Assembly: GCF_003568845.1 (NCBI RefSeq) | Contig: NZ_CP030128.1 | Location: forward strand, 1 to 64,000 | Length of the DNA: 64,000 nucleotides | From: Indioceanicola profundi | Lineage (GTDB): Bacteria; Pseudomonadota; Alphaproteobacteria; Azospirillales; Azospirillaceae | Reading direction: 5' to 3' | Shown: piece after piece, positions 25,488-35,415 of the stretch | Layout of the letters: each line of letters starts with the position of its first letter | Position numbering within the stretch: the first letter of the stretch is position 1 | The notes under the pieces: model-generated | Databases searched by the model: none | The model's input: the letters and a program-made list of their open reading frames with translations, nothing else | What the model was told of the DNA's origin: nothing | Made by a program: the position numbers and the translations under genes

Positions 25488-27020
25488 ATGACAACGGACG
25501 CCACTACCATCCGCACTGTTGGTGTTGTCGGTGCCGGCTCCATGGGACGCGGCATTGCGCAGGTTGCCGCTACCGGCGGATATCGCACGATCCTGTTCGA
25601 TGCCAAGCCAGGCGTTGCCGAGCAGGCTCGCGACTTCATTTCCGGCTTGCTGTCTCGTAGCGTTGAAAAGGGCAGGATGACCCAGGCGGCCTTCGACAGC
25701 GCGATGGCGCACATCGAGCCGGCGCAAACCCTGGAGGCCATGCAGCCCTGCGATCTTGTGGTCGAGGCGGTGATCGAGAACCTGGATGTGAAACGTGCCG
25801 TGTTTTCCGATCTCGAAGCCTTGGTGCGGGAGGATTGCATTCTCGCCAGCAATACCTCGTCTCTATCCGTGACCGCCATTGCCGCCCAGGCCTGCAGGCC
25901 GGAACGCATCGCCGGTTTCCATTTCTTCAATCCGGTACCGCTGATGCGGCTCGTCGAGGTGATCGACGGCATCCGTACTGCAGCGCATGTGGGCGAATCT
26001 TTGATGGAGGTCGGCAGACGCATGGGGCGCGAGCCGGTGCGGGTCAAGGATGCGCCGGGTTTCCTCGTCAATCAGATCGGGCGCGGCTACACCATCGAAT
26101 CTGCCCACATCGTCGATGAAAACATCGCTTCGACGCATGACATTGACCGCGTCATGCGCGATCTCGTCGGCTTCCGCATGGGGCCGTTCGAACTGATGGA
26201 TCTCACCGGCCTGGATGTGACGCATCCCGCTACCGAACTGATCCACCAGCAGTTCTTTTTCGAGCCCCGCTTCCGGCCTTCCTTGATGATGGCTCAGCGC
26301 ACGGCCGCCGGCGTGCTCGGTCGCAAAACCGGCACCGGCTTCTATGCTTATGCCGACGACAAGCCGGTGGCCGTATCTGAACCGGATGCACCGGTTGTGA
26401 AGCCGGCAAGTGTCTGGATAAGCCCGGCTGAAGCTGAAGGCCGTCGCGCCGTGGTTCGCCTGCTTGAACAGGCCGGTGTTGAGATTGAAGGTGGCGACAG
26501 GCCGAGTGAGCGGGCTCTCTGCCTGGTCACCCCGGTCGGGGAGGATGCCACATCCGCAGCCCTGGCCCAGCAGCTTGATCCCAGCCGCACCGTTGCCGTT
26601 GAGACTTTGTTCTCGATGGAAAAGCGCCGGGTCATCATGCCGACACCGGCAACCACACCTGAAATGCTGGCTGCAGCCCGTTGGACCCTCGGTGCCGACG
26701 GCCAGCCTGTGACCGTGATCCGGGACTGCCCCGGTTTCATCGCACAGCGTGTCGTGGCTATGATTGTGAATATCTGCTGCGCCATTGCGCAGAGCGGGGC
26801 TGCCTCGCCTGCCGATATCGATAAAGCGCCCAAGCTCGCGCTCAACTATCCCGCAGGTCCCCTGAGCCTTGGCGATGAGGTCGGAGCCGATAAGATCTAC
26901 CGCATCCTGAAAAACGCCTATGACGCCTACGGCGACCCGCGTTACCGCCCGAGCCTTTGGCTGTTGCGGCGCGCCAAGCTGGGCTTGTCGCTGAAAACCC
27001 CTGAAACCATGCCGTCCTGA
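25488..27020 (+). CDS. 3-hydroxyacyl-CoA dehydrogenase (PaaH/PaaC type)
   Basis: NAD-dependent oxidation of a 3-hydroxyacyl-CoA. The 510-residue protein has an N-terminal Rossmann motif GVVGAGSMGRGIAQVAA (about residue 10), the HxE region around FHFFNPVPLMRLVEV (catalytic His about 145), the first 3HCDH C-terminal domain (about 190-290) and a second C-terminal domain (about 400-500). This two-domain architecture of about 500 aa is typical of PaaH and related dicarboxyl-CoA enzymes. A GGGAGG site precedes the ATG. It heads a four-gene operon. Confidence 0.92.
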   Translation: MTTDATTIRTVGVVGAGSMGRGIAQVAATGGYRTILFDAKPGVAEQARDFISGLLSRSVEKGRMTQAAFDSAMAHIEPAQTLEAMQPCDLVVEAVIENLDVKRAVFSDLEALVREDCILASNTSSLSVTAIAAQACRPERIAGFHFFNPVPLMRLVEVIDGIRTAAHVGESLMEVGRRMGREPVRVKDAPGFLVNQIGRGYTIESAHIVDENIASTHDIDRVMRDLVGFRMGPFELMDLTGLDVTHPATELIHQQFFFEPRFRPSLMMAQRTAAGVLGRKTGTGFYAYADDKPVAVSEPDAPVVKPASVWISPAEAEGRRAVVRLLEQAGVEIEGGDRPSERALCLVTPVGEDATSAALAQQLDPSRTVAVETLFSMEKRRVIMPTPATTPEMLAAARWTLGADGQPVTVIRDCPGFIAQRVVAMIVNICCAIAQSGAASPADIDKAPKLALNYPAGPLSLGDEVGADKIYRILKNAYDAYGDPRYRPSLWLLRRAKLGLSLKTPETMPS

Positions 27021-27074
27021 TTACGAGATCAAGCACCTTTCATCTCGAAATCCGACTAAAAAAGGAAATACATC

Positions 27075-28271
27075 ATGCTCAATGCTTATCTTTATGATGG
27101 TGTGCGGACTCCTTTCGGCAAGCATGCCGGCAGCCTATCCTCGATCCGCCCCGACGACCTCTTGGGCGCCACCATCCGCGCGCTGATCGATCGCAATCCG
27201 GCTGCCACCGAACATCTCGAAGATGTAGTGGTGGGCTGCGCCAACCAAGCCGGCGAGGACAGCCGCTGTGTTGCACGCCATGCCAGTCTCGTCGCCGGCC
27301 TGCCGGTCGAGATTGGCGGCACCGTGATCCAGCGCAATTGCGGCAGCGGTCTCGGCGCGATCGCAACGGCGGCCCAGGCCATTACAGCCGGGGAAGGCGA
27401 CTTGATGCTCAGCGGCGGTGTGGAAAGCATGAGCCGGGCCGCGTTCGTCATGAGCAAGGCCGATGCCGCCTTCAGCCGCAACATCCAGATTTTCGATTCC
27501 AGCGTTGGGGCACGCTTCCCGAACAAGCAGATCGAAAAGCAGTTCGGCTCGGACACCATGCCGCAAACCGCTGACAATCTGGCCCGCGAATATCAGATCA
27601 CGCGGGAAGAGTCCGACCGCTTTGCGCTGCGCTCCCAGGAGAATTATGCCCGTGCCGCCGCCAGCGGTTTCTTTGATGGCGAGATCGCGCCGGTGCATGT
27701 GCCGCAGCGTCGCGGCGACCCGATCCGGGTAGACAAGGACGAGAACCCGCGTCCCACCACCATGGAGGCGCTCGCCAAGTTAAAGCCTCTGCACGAGGGC
27801 GGCGTCACCACAGCCGGCAGCTCGTCCGGCATCAATGATGGTGCCGTGGCCCTGATCGTCGGCGGTCGGGAAGCCGGCGAACGGCTCGGCAAGGCCCCCA
27901 AGGTGCGAATCCTCTCCTCTGCCGTGGCCGGTGTGGAGCCGCGCATCATGGGCTTTGGGCCTGTGCCGGCCTCCAAGAAGGCGCTGGACCGCGCCGGTCT
28001 GACCGTTAAGGACATGGATGTCATCGAGATCAACGAGGCCTTCGCTGCCCAGGTATTGGCGTGCCTCCGCGGCCTCGACATCGACTTCGACGACAGCCGT
28101 ATCAATCCGAATGGCGGCTCGATCGCCCTGGGTCATCCCCTTGGAGCCTCCGGTCCTCGCCTCTTCCTCACCGCGGCCCGGCAGCTGGAGCAGAGCGGCG
28201 GTCGGTACGGGCTCGTGTCCATGTGCATCGGTGTCGGCCAAGGGATCGCCGTCGTCATTGAGCGCGTCTGA
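27075..28271 (+). CDS. Thiolase (3-oxoadipyl-CoA/acetyl-CoA acyltransferase type)
   Basis: Thiolytic cleavage of a 3-oxoacyl-CoA. The 398-residue protein resembles PcaF/PaaJ in its N-terminus ([20 protein letters not shown]). The active-site Cys is in [11 protein letters not shown] (about residue 91; most relatives have RLCGSG), the second in SMCIGVGQG (about 387), and the His motifs are NEAFAAQ and GHPLGASG. It follows the dehydrogenase by 54 bp with its own GGA ribosome site. Confidence 0.92.
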   Translation: MLNAYLYDGVRTPFGKHAGSLSSIRPDDLLGATIRALIDRNPAATEHLEDVVVGCANQAGEDSRCVARHASLVAGLPVEIGGTVIQRNCGSGLGAIATAAQAITAGEGDLMLSGGVESMSRAAFVMSKADAAFSRNIQIFDSSVGARFPNKQIEKQFGSDTMPQTADNLAREYQITREESDRFALRSQENYARAAASGFFDGEIAPVHVPQRRGDPIRVDKDENPRPTTMEALAKLKPLHEGGVTTAGSSSGINDGAVALIVGGREAGERLGKAPKVRILSSAVAGVEPRIMGFGPVPASKKALDRAGLTVKDMDVIEINEAFAAQVLACLRGLDIDFDDSRINPNGGSIALGHPLGASGPRLFLTAARQLEQSGGRYGLVSMCIGVGQGIAVVIERV

Positions 28272-28305
28272 ACCATCCCATAGCGGCCGGCCGGAGAAAA
28301 ACATT

Positions 28306-29538
28306 ATGAGCATCACAAACGTACTGGAGCGAGAGGTTTCCGAGGACCGCTCCGATTTCACCAATCTCGGAGCAACCTTCCAATGGGACGATCCCTTCCG
28401 TCTCGACGATCACCTCGATGATGATGAGCGCATGATCCGGGACAGTGCCCGGCGGTATGCTCAGACCTCCTTGATGCCCCGCATCGTGGAGGCCAACCGA
28501 ACAGAATCCTTTGATCCTGCGATCATGCGGGAAATGGGCGAGTTGGGATTCTTGGGCGCCCCCATCGACGGATATGGCTGTGCCGGCATTAGTTATGTCT
28601 CCTATGGTCTGATCATGCGCGAGCTGGAGCGGGTGGATACTGCCTTCCGCTCGGCCTGCGGCGTTCAGACCACTCTCGCCATGACCCCGATCTACGCCTA
28701 TGGCAGCGAGGAGCACCGCCGCAAATATCTAGCCAAGATGGCAACGGGCGAGCTGCTCGGCTGCTTCGGCCTGACCGAGCCCGACCACGGGTCCGACCCT
28801 GGCAGCATGAAGAGCCGGGCCCGCAAGGTTCCTGGCGGGTACCGCCTTACCGGCAACAAGATCTGGATCACCCATTCCCCCATTGCCGATGTGATGGTGG
28901 TGTGGGCCAAGGATGATGACGGTAAAATCGGCGGCTTCATCCTGGAACGCGGCATGCAGGGCCTCTCGACACCGAAGATCCACGGGAAATTTTCGGTGCG
29001 CGCATCGGTGACCGGCGAGATCGTCATGGACGATGTCTTCGTGCCCGATGACAACCGCCTGCCCTATGCCAGCGGACTTTCCGCCCCGTTCGGCTGCCTC
29101 AACAATGCCCGTTTCGGCATTTGCTGGGGGTCCATGGGGGCCGCTGAATTCTGCTGGCAAGCGGCGCGCTCTTATGTTCTGGAGCGCAAGCAGTTCGGTC
29201 GCCCGCTCGCGGCCAACCAGCTGGTCCAGAAGAAGCTGGCCGACATGCAGACCGAAATCACGCTTGGCCTCTTGGGCTGCCTGCATCTCAGCCGCCTGCG
29301 TGATCGCAAGCAGGCTGCACCGGAGATGCTGTCGCTCTTGAAGCGGAATTGCGCCGGCAAAGCCCTGGAGATCGCCAGGACGGCGCGCGACATGCACGGC
29401 GCCAACGGCATCTCGGATGAATTCCATGTGATCCGTCATGTGATGAATCTCGAAACCGTGAATACCCTTGAAGGCACGCACGACATCCACGCCCTTGTGC
29501 TTGGACGTGCGCAGACCGGAATTCAGGCTTTCCGCTAA
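28306..29538 (+). CDS. Acyl-CoA dehydrogenase, glutaryl-CoA dehydrogenase type
   Basis: FAD enzyme of 410 residues. The family signatures [17 protein letters not shown] (about residue 155), [18 protein letters not shown] and the C-terminal [20 protein letters not shown], with catalytic Glu in LEGTHD, match glutaryl-CoA dehydrogenase most closely. That enzyme decarboxylates glutaryl-CoA to crotonyl-CoA, and the flanking hydratase, dehydrogenase and thiolase could take crotonyl-CoA onward. The start at 28306 ([10 protein letters not shown]) is used; the frame is open further upstream but overlaps the thiolase gene. A related short-chain substrate remains possible. Confidence 0.88.
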   Translation: MSITNVLEREVSEDRSDFTNLGATFQWDDPFRLDDHLDDDERMIRDSARRYAQTSLMPRIVEANRTESFDPAIMREMGELGFLGAPIDGYGCAGISYVSYGLIMRELERVDTAFRSACGVQTTLAMTPIYAYGSEEHRRKYLAKMATGELLGCFGLTEPDHGSDPGSMKSRARKVPGGYRLTGNKIWITHSPIADVMVVWAKDDDGKIGGFILERGMQGLSTPKIHGKFSVRASVTGEIVMDDVFVPDDNRLPYASGLSAPFGCLNNARFGICWGSMGAAEFCWQAARSYVLERKQFGRPLAANQLVQKKLADMQTEITLGLLGCLHLSRLRDRKQAAPEMLSLLKRNCAGKALEIARTARDMHGANGISDEFHVIRHVMNLETVNTLEGTHDIHALVLGRAQTGIQAFR

Positions 29539-29575
29539 GGATTGGCGGACACATATAAAAACAGGGAGGAACAAT

Positions 29576-31723
29576 ATGAAAAGAAATTTACAACCACTCG
29601 TAAAGCCCCGGTCAGTCGCCGTTGTTGGTGCATCGTCCGACTTCCGCAAGGTCAGCGGCCGTCCGGTCAAGCACCTGCTTGATAAGGGCTATAAGGGCAA
29701 GATCTACCCGGTCAATCCCAACGTTTCGGAGATCGGCGGACTTCCCACCGTACCGAACATCGATGCCCTGCCGGACGGCGTCGATCTCGCCATTATTGTG
29801 CTGCCCGCCAACGGCGTGATCGACGCCGTGCGGGCTTTAGGGCGCAGAAAGGTTCCGGCGGCCGTGGTTTTTGCCTCCGGCTTTGCCGAGATGGGCGAAG
29901 AGGGCCGCGCGCTGGAGGCTGAGCTGCGCGCGGCGGCCCAGGCAGCCGGTGTGCGGCTCTGCGGCCCGAATTGCCTTGGCATGTTCAATGCCTTCGAGCG
30001 GGTGATCGCGACATTCAGCCAGTATGTGGATGGCGATGTTCCTCCTGGTCCCGTCGCCTTCGTCTCGCAGTCCGGCGCCTTCGGCACGGCGATCTCGGCG
30101 CTGGCCCGCAATCGCGGTCTGGGGCTCGGCTATTTTGTGAATACCGGCAATGAAGCGGATGTGACCTTTGTCGATGCCATGGCGGAGGTGATTGAGGATG
30201 ATCGCATCCGTGTCGGTGCTGGTTATATTGAGGGCCTGAAGGATGGGCGCGGCCTCTGCGCTCTGGCGGATCGGGCCATGGAACTCGGCAAGCCCCTGGT
30301 GCTCACCAAGGTTGGTCGCACCGGTGCCGGTGCCCGTGCCGCCGCCTCCCATACCGGCTCCCTGGCGGGCGAGGATGCTGTCTTCGACGGGGTGGTTCTT
30401 CAGAAAGGTATCCTCCGGGCCCGCAATGAGGAGCACATGCTCGACCTCGTCGAGGTTCTCTCCTTCTGCGGGTTGCCGGACGGCAACGGCATCGGCATTG
30501 CAACCCAGTCCGGCGGGGCGGGCGTGCTCATGGCCGACCGGGCCGAAGAGTTGCAGCTGGACGTGCCCCGGCTCGACGATTTCACGCAGTCCAAGATCCA
30601 GGCCTGCATTCCCGGCTTCGGAACAACCTCGAACCCGGTGGATGTTACCGGACAGTTCGTGGCCCAACCCAGCGTGCTCAGCGACAGCGTCATCCACATG
30701 TTGGAGGATCCGAATGTGCATGTCGGCATTGTCTGGCTGCAGCTGATGGATGCCCATGTGGACACGCTTCTGGCCATCTTCGACAAGATCAAGGCCTCAT
30801 CTAGCAAGCCATTCGTGGTGGCCTGGGTCGTAGCCCCTCCCGCCGCCGTCAAAGGTTTGCACGAGCGCGGCATCGCCGTTCTGCGCGGGGCCGAACCGGC
30901 TGTTGATGCGGTGGCCGGACTGATCCGTTTTGCCGAGATGCGCCGGGCCTGGCTCGCCGACCTGGCCAAGCGCGCCGCCTATGCGCCAACGCCAATCAGC
31001 CTTCCTGCTCTGTCCGGCCCAGTGCCCACGGTGGCGGCGACCGGCCTGCTCCAATCCGCCGGCGTGCCCATGGCGCCCGCGAAGCTTGCCACGACGGCGG
31101 CAGAAGCCGTGGAAGCCGCCGAGGCGCTGGGCTTTCCGGTGGTCATGAAGATCGAATCTGCGGACATCCTGCACAAGACCGAAGTTGACGGTGTCCGCTT
31201 GGGATTGAAGACCGAAGCCGATGTGCAGAAAGCCTTCGAGGCGTTGATGAGCGGCGTTGCCAAGAAGCGCCCGCAGGCCCGGCTGGACGGGGTTGTTGTT
31301 CAGCCCATGCTGAAGGGCGATGTCGAAGTGGTGATCGGCCTGAAGGACGATCCCATCTTCGGCACCGTGATCATGGCAGGGCTCGGCGGCGTGCTGGTTG
31401 AGATCCTGAAAGACGTTGCCTTCCGCAAATGCCCGCTGACCCCTCGCGAGGCGGATTCGATGCTGGACAGTTTGCTCGGCGCCGCCCTGTTCGGCGAGGT
31501 GCGCGGCCGCCCGGCGGTGAACCGCAAGGCTTTGGTGGACATGGTCTGCCGGGTCTCGGAACTCGGCAATGCCTTGGAAGGCCGGATCGACGAGCTGGAC
31601 CTCAATCCGGTGATGGTCTCCGCCAAAGGCGCTATTTCCGTGGATGTGCTGGTGGTGTTGAAAAGTTCAGCCGACGCATCTGCTCCACCGGCATCAACTC
31701 CGCCCCATCTCATCACGGCCTAA
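29576..31723 (+). CDS. ADP-forming acyl-CoA synthetase (acetate--CoA ligase family)
   Basis: A 715-residue fused NDP-forming acyl-CoA synthetase: CoA-binding Rossmann domain (SVAVVGASSDFRKVSGRPV, residues 8-100), succinyl-CoA-ligase-like domains (about 140-430, phosphohistidine likely in AASHTGSLAGEDAVF) and a C-terminal ATP-grasp domain (about 480-700, VVMKIESADILHKTEVDGVR). It makes a CoA thioester from an acid, ATP and CoA, or the reverse. As last gene of the operon it probably activates the transported acid. A GGGAGG site precedes the ATG at 29576. Confidence 0.9.
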   Translation: MKRNLQPLVKPRSVAVVGASSDFRKVSGRPVKHLLDKGYKGKIYPVNPNVSEIGGLPTVPNIDALPDGVDLAIIVLPANGVIDAVRALGRRKVPAAVVFASGFAEMGEEGRALEAELRAAAQAAGVRLCGPNCLGMFNAFERVIATFSQYVDGDVPPGPVAFVSQSGAFGTAISALARNRGLGLGYFVNTGNEADVTFVDAMAEVIEDDRIRVGAGYIEGLKDGRGLCALADRAMELGKPLVLTKVGRTGAGARAAASHTGSLAGEDAVFDGVVLQKGILRARNEEHMLDLVEVLSFCGLPDGNGIGIATQSGGAGVLMADRAEELQLDVPRLDDFTQSKIQACIPGFGTTSNPVDVTGQFVAQPSVLSDSVIHMLEDPNVHVGIVWLQLMDAHVDTLLAIFDKIKASSSKPFVVAWVVAPPAAVKGLHERGIAVLRGAEPAVDAVAGLIRFAEMRRAWLADLAKRAAYAPTPISLPALSGPVPTVAATGLLQSAGVPMAPAKLATTAAEAVEAAEALGFPVVMKIESADILHKTEVDGVRLGLKTEADVQKAFEALMSGVAKKRPQARLDGVVVQPMLKGDVEVVIGLKDDPIFGTVIMAGLGGVLVEILKDVAFRKCPLTPREADSMLDSLLGAALFGEVRGRPAVNRKALVDMVCRVSELGNALEGRIDELDLNPVMVSAKGAISVDVLVVLKSSADASAPPASTPPHLITA

Positions 31724-31755
31724 TCCGGCCTCAGGTCGGTGACAGCCGATCCTGC

Positions 31756-31790
31756 AAAGCCCTGGCCAGCCGCAAGCAAGCCAGGGCTTT
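31756..31790 (+). terminator. Rho-independent terminator after the acyl-CoA operon
   Basis: An 11-bp perfect stem (AAAGCCCTGGC at 31756-31766 with GCCAGGGCTTT at 31780-31790) and 13-nt loop are followed by TGCTTT, 33 nt after the synthetase stop. It separates the catabolic operon from the TAXI-TRAP genes. Confidence 0.8.
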
Positions 31791-32160
31791 TGCTTTCCAG
31801 CCTCTGGCCACCGCGTGGAAACAGCCGCCTGCAGGACTCGCGCTCAGCATTCGAACTGTAAAGCCTCCGGGCTGGTGAAGGTCTCGGGCAATGTTGAGCA
31901 TCTGAATCGGCCGATGGCACCGATGGTGCCGATGATCCTAGGATTTTCCAGGTTGGATATCGGCAGATTGGATAATCTACAGAAAATGTCCCCTCTCGAC
32001 CTTGCACTGCGGTAGATCTCTGGTGCAGGTGCGGCAGTTCCATTTTTCAAAGCATTTTCACAGAGTGCCGCCGCGTTTTAGCGAAGTCTCTGGATATTGG
32101 CGGCCCTGAATTTGTTGCACCGCCACATGTATTATTTGCCTAACACATAGAGAGAATAAA
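31791..32160 (+). other. Non-coding spacer upstream of the TAXI-TRAP genes
   Basis: No gene is supported here. The last part is AT-rich (32120-32165) and leads into an operator-like site, so the promoter of the transporter operon probably lies near its 3' end. Confidence 0.5.
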
Positions 32161-32179
32161 GGATATCGATTGGACTGAT
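32161..32179 (+). promoter_or_regulatory. Putative LysR operator, site 3 (TAXI-TRAP)
   Basis: GGATATCGATTGGACTGAT contains the inverted pair TATC-N9-GATA, the T-N11-A form favoured by LysR proteins, and matches the lysR/3-HAD site at 16 of 19 positions. It lies about 106 bp before the substrate-binding protein gene. Confidence 0.55.
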
Positions 32180-32284
32180 AAGGCGAAGAGGCCCAAGCTC
32201 TTACATTAAGCATGGGATTTAGCGGGACTGCATGCGGAACCTGCTGAGCAATAAGCACAAACGAACAATCTGGGAGGAAACCAA

Positions 32285-33286
32285 ATGGGCTACACGATGA
32301 AGTCGGTTATTACCGCCGGTCTGCTCACGCTGGGCATACAGGCCGCTGGCCTGCAGGCGGCACAGGCTGAGAACTACAGCCTGATGTCTGCCCCCTTCGG
32401 CAGTGGCTCTTATGTGCTTGGCTCCGCTCTCGAGCAGATCGTTGCCGCCAATCATCCCACGATCCGGATCAGCCACAGCGAGAGCCCTGGCTTTGCCTTC
32501 AATCACATGCTCCTGCAAAAGGAGCCTGAGAAGCGCAAGACCATGATCATCGGGTCCGGCCGTGCCATCAGCGCCTTGGCCGTGCGCGGCGAGCCTCCCT
32601 TCAAGGAGAAGCTGCCGCCTGTGAAGGCGCTGGCCAATTACAATCTCGGCAGCAACTTCCTCGCAACGCTCGATCCCAATATCAAGACCGTTGCCGACCT
32701 GAAAGGCAAGCGTGTCGCGCTTGGCCGTCCCACCCAGATCAATTGGACCTTACAGCCCGAAAAGCTGCTCCGGGTGGGCTGGGGGCTCGGCAAGGATGTG
32801 AATATCCAGTTCCTCGGCACGCAGGAGGCCGTAACGGCCCTGCTGGACGGCCAGGTTGATGCTGCTGTGGTCGGCGGCTATTTCGATCCGCTCAGCCAGC
32901 AGATGGAGCTGTCGCCGCAAACCACGGAGTTCGTTGCCGGTGCAGGCGGGCGGGCCCACTTCCTGGAATGGGGTGAGGAGGCCGTAATCAAGACCGACAC
33001 CGCTGGCATGCCGATGGCCCCGATCACCATTCCGGGCAAGGCGCTGCCGACCGGACAGGATCTTGAAGGCTTTGCCGACACGATTTCCTGGACCGTGTCC
33101 GATGAGTTTCCGGAAGAGGCTGCCTACGAAATCACCAAGCTGATCATCGAGAATGTCGACAAGTTCAGCAAGTATCATGCCCTCGGCAAGCTGATGTCGC
33201 CGGAGGCCCTAACCTATGGCTGGAAGCCGGAGGAGTTTCATCCCGGTGCTCTGCGTGCCTACAAGGAAGCCGGTCTGATCAAGTAA
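32285..33286 (+). CDS. TAXI-family TRAP transporter solute-binding protein
   Basis: Periplasmic receptor of the TAXI (TRAP-associated extracytoplasmic immunogenic) family, 333 residues, with a signal peptide ending LQAAQAEN (about residue 30). The family features GSGSYVLGSALEQIV at the mature N-terminus and LKGKRVALG in the middle are present. GGGAGG lies 7 nt upstream. It pairs with the fused DctMQ permease downstream and probably captures the acid degraded by the adjacent acyl-CoA enzymes; the ligand is inferred only from context. Confidence 0.9.
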   Translation: MGYTMKSVITAGLLTLGIQAAGLQAAQAENYSLMSAPFGSGSYVLGSALEQIVAANHPTIRISHSESPGFAFNHMLLQKEPEKRKTMIIGSGRAISALAVRGEPPFKEKLPPVKALANYNLGSNFLATLDPNIKTVADLKGKRVALGRPTQINWTLQPEKLLRVGWGLGKDVNIQFLGTQEAVTALLDGQVDAAVVGGYFDPLSQQMELSPQTTEFVAGAGGRAHFLEWGEEAVIKTDTAGMPMAPITIPGKALPTGQDLEGFADTISWTVSDEFPEEAAYEITKLIIENVDKFSKYHALGKLMSPEALTYGWKPEEFHPGALRAYKEAGLIK

Positions 33287-33297
33287 TCCAGCTTCTA

Positions 33298-33331
33298 CGG
33301 CTTGGCGGTGCATCCCTGCACCGCCAAGCCG
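33298..33331 (+). repeat. Perfect 15-bp stem-loop between receptor and permease genes
   Basis: CGGCTTGGCGGTGCA (33298-33312), loop TCCC, and its exact complement (33317-33331), with no T-run. Such intercistronic stems commonly protect the receptor mRNA from 3' decay or attenuate readthrough, giving more binding protein than permease. Confidence 0.8.
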
Positions 33332-33390
33332 GTTGGGTAACCATGGCAAGGCGCTTTCACCGGCGCCAGCCCTAGCCGAAAGATCTACCG

Positions 33391-35343
33391 ATGGACGTTA
33401 CGAAGATCTTAGACAGGCTTGTTCTTGTGGTCGGACTAGCTGCTGTCGGTTACCATATGCTGATCACGCAAGTCCTGATGGTGGGCTCATTTGAACATCA
33501 AACCATCCATCTGATGTTCGTTATCGGGCTCATTTTTCTTAATGGCATGAATCTCGCCAAATTCTGGGCGGCGCGCATTCCCATGGCGGCTGTGCTCGTT
33601 GCCGGTCTTGTGGCGACAGGTTATATCTTAATGAACCTCTCCCATTTGGAGATGGTTCTTGGATTTCCCGAGACATCAGATGTTCTGATCGGCGTTCTCC
33701 TGATCCTTGTGGTTTTGGAGGGCACCCGGCAAGCTTGGGGCATCGTGATGCCCATCGTCGTATCCATCTTTATTGGATACTTCTTTTTGGGCCATCACCT
33801 GCCGGAACCCTTCTATCACCGCCCCTTCAGCTTCGAATATGTGATCTCCTATCTCAGCGTCGGCCTGACCGGGATCTATGGCAGCTTCCTGTCGATCTCG
33901 GCCAATTACGTTTTCCTGTTCGTCGTGTTTGGTGCCCTGCTTGAACTCCTGAGGGTAAACGAGCTGTTCACCGAGCTAGGGAAGATTGCCGGACGCTATT
34001 TGCGCGGTGGGGCGGGCCAGACGGCCGTGGTCTCGAGCGCCATGGTGGGAACTGTGACCGGGGCAGCCGTGGCCAATGTTGCCATCACCGGTGCCTTTAC
34101 CATCCCCTATATGAAGAAGTGCGGGTTCCAGCCGCATATCGCGGGTGCCATCGAGGCTACAGCCTCGACCGGCGGTCAGCTGATGCCGCCCGTCATGGGA
34201 GCTGCCGCCTTTCTGATGGCCTCTTTCCTGGGCGTCTCTTACTCCAGCATCATGGTTGCCTCGCTGGTCCCGGCCCTGCTCTATTTCTGGTGCTGCATGC
34301 TCAGCGTTCAGCTGATCGCGGTCCGCGCCAAGATCGAGTGTCCGGTGATTGATGTGAATAAGAAGCTGATCGCCAAGCGCTTACCCCTGTTCGTGATCCC
34401 GGTGGGTCTGCTCGTCGTCATGCTGCTCATGCAGTATTCGGCAAATCTCGCCGCTTTCTGGGCCATCATCGTCGGCGTTGCGCTCAGCTATTCCACCTCC
34501 GAGACCCGCCCCTCCTTTGCCGAACTCGGTCGCTGCCTGACGCGCGGTGCTGTGATCGGCGCGCAGATCGGCATCGCACTGGCTTGTGTCGGCATGATGG
34601 CTCAGGCCCTGATCACGACGGGAATGGGCACCAAGGTGGCCGGAATCGTCGAAATGCTGGCGGGCGGCAGCCTGATCATCGCCCTGCTCATCACCATGTG
34701 CGTGTCGCTCGTCCTCGGTCTCGGCATCCCGACCAGTGCCGCTTATGCGCTGGTGGCCATTGTCGTGGTTCCGGTTCTGATCCAGATGGGCGTGACACCG
34801 CTCAGCGCGCATTTCTTCGCCTTCTACTTCGCGGTGGTCTCCGCCGTGACACCACCTGTGGCGCTCGCGTCCTTGGCAGGTGCCAGTATTGCCGGCGCCA
34901 GCTATATGAAGACCTCGATCTGGGCCTTTATCATCGCCATTGCCGGCTTCATCATTCCCTTCCTCGTGGTTTACAACCCGGTTCTGGTGCTAGCGCCCAC
35001 CGACTGGACCTACGGCATCTTCGCCTTGATCGCCGTGCCGATCGGCATCACCACCTTGACCATGTCGATCTTCAACTGCGCCCTCACCATGTTCTCGCTC
35101 CGCGAGCGGCTGCTCAGCATCGCCTCCACCCTGTGCGTGCTTGGCTTTGTCGTGCTTCGGCAGGATCAGTCCCATATGTGGGAATATCCAGTCCTGGCGC
35201 TGGGCCTCGCGGCGTTCGGCCTGCTGATGTATGGCCAGATGAAGAAGCGACGTGTCGAGACCGCCGGTATGAACAAGGCCGAACACGACCCGTCCCGCTC
35301 CGGAATGGTAAACCGGCACATTGAGATGCCGGTAACCGGCTGA
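33391..35343 (+). CDS. TRAP transporter fused permease (DctQM, TAXI type)
   Basis: A 650-residue membrane protein fusing the DctQ-like small part (N-terminal four helices, about 1-130) with the DctM-like large part (about 130-600), as usual for TAXI systems. Landmarks are GAAVANVAITGAFTIPYMKK, STGGQLMPPVMGAAAF and the C-terminal VSAVTPPVALASLAGA. It is followed by a strong terminator, ending the transporter operon. Confidence 0.92.
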   Translation: MDVTKILDRLVLVVGLAAVGYHMLITQVLMVGSFEHQTIHLMFVIGLIFLNGMNLAKFWAARIPMAAVLVAGLVATGYILMNLSHLEMVLGFPETSDVLIGVLLILVVLEGTRQAWGIVMPIVVSIFIGYFFLGHHLPEPFYHRPFSFEYVISYLSVGLTGIYGSFLSISANYVFLFVVFGALLELLRVNELFTELGKIAGRYLRGGAGQTAVVSSAMVGTVTGAAVANVAITGAFTIPYMKKCGFQPHIAGAIEATASTGGQLMPPVMGAAAFLMASFLGVSYSSIMVASLVPALLYFWCCMLSVQLIAVRAKIECPVIDVNKKLIAKRLPLFVIPVGLLVVMLLMQYSANLAAFWAIIVGVALSYSTSETRPSFAELGRCLTRGAVIGAQIGIALACVGMMAQALITTGMGTKVAGIVEMLAGGSLIIALLITMCVSLVLGLGIPTSAAYALVAIVVVPVLIQMGVTPLSAHFFAFYFAVVSAVTPPVALASLAGASIAGASYMKTSIWAFIIAIAGFIIPFLVVYNPVLVLAPTDWTYGIFALIAVPIGITTLTMSIFNCALTMFSLRERLLSIASTLCVLGFVVLRQDQSHMWEYPVLALGLAAFGLLMYGQMKKRRVETAGMNKAEHDPSRSGMVNRHIEMPVTG

Positions 35344-35351
35344 TAAAGCAG

Positions 35352-35387
35352 AGGGCCGGTATGCTGAGCGGCGCACCGGCCCTTTTT
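35352..35387 (+). terminator. Rho-independent terminator after TRAP permease
   Basis: A 9-bp stem (AGGGCCGGT at 35352-35360 with ACCGGCCCT at 35375-35383) is followed by TTTT, nine nt after the permease stop. The next gene lies only 28 bp beyond it, so it may depend on readthrough or its own promoter. Confidence 0.8.
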
Positions 35388-35415
35388 GCGTCTGGACACA
35401 AGGAGTGCCGCGCTC

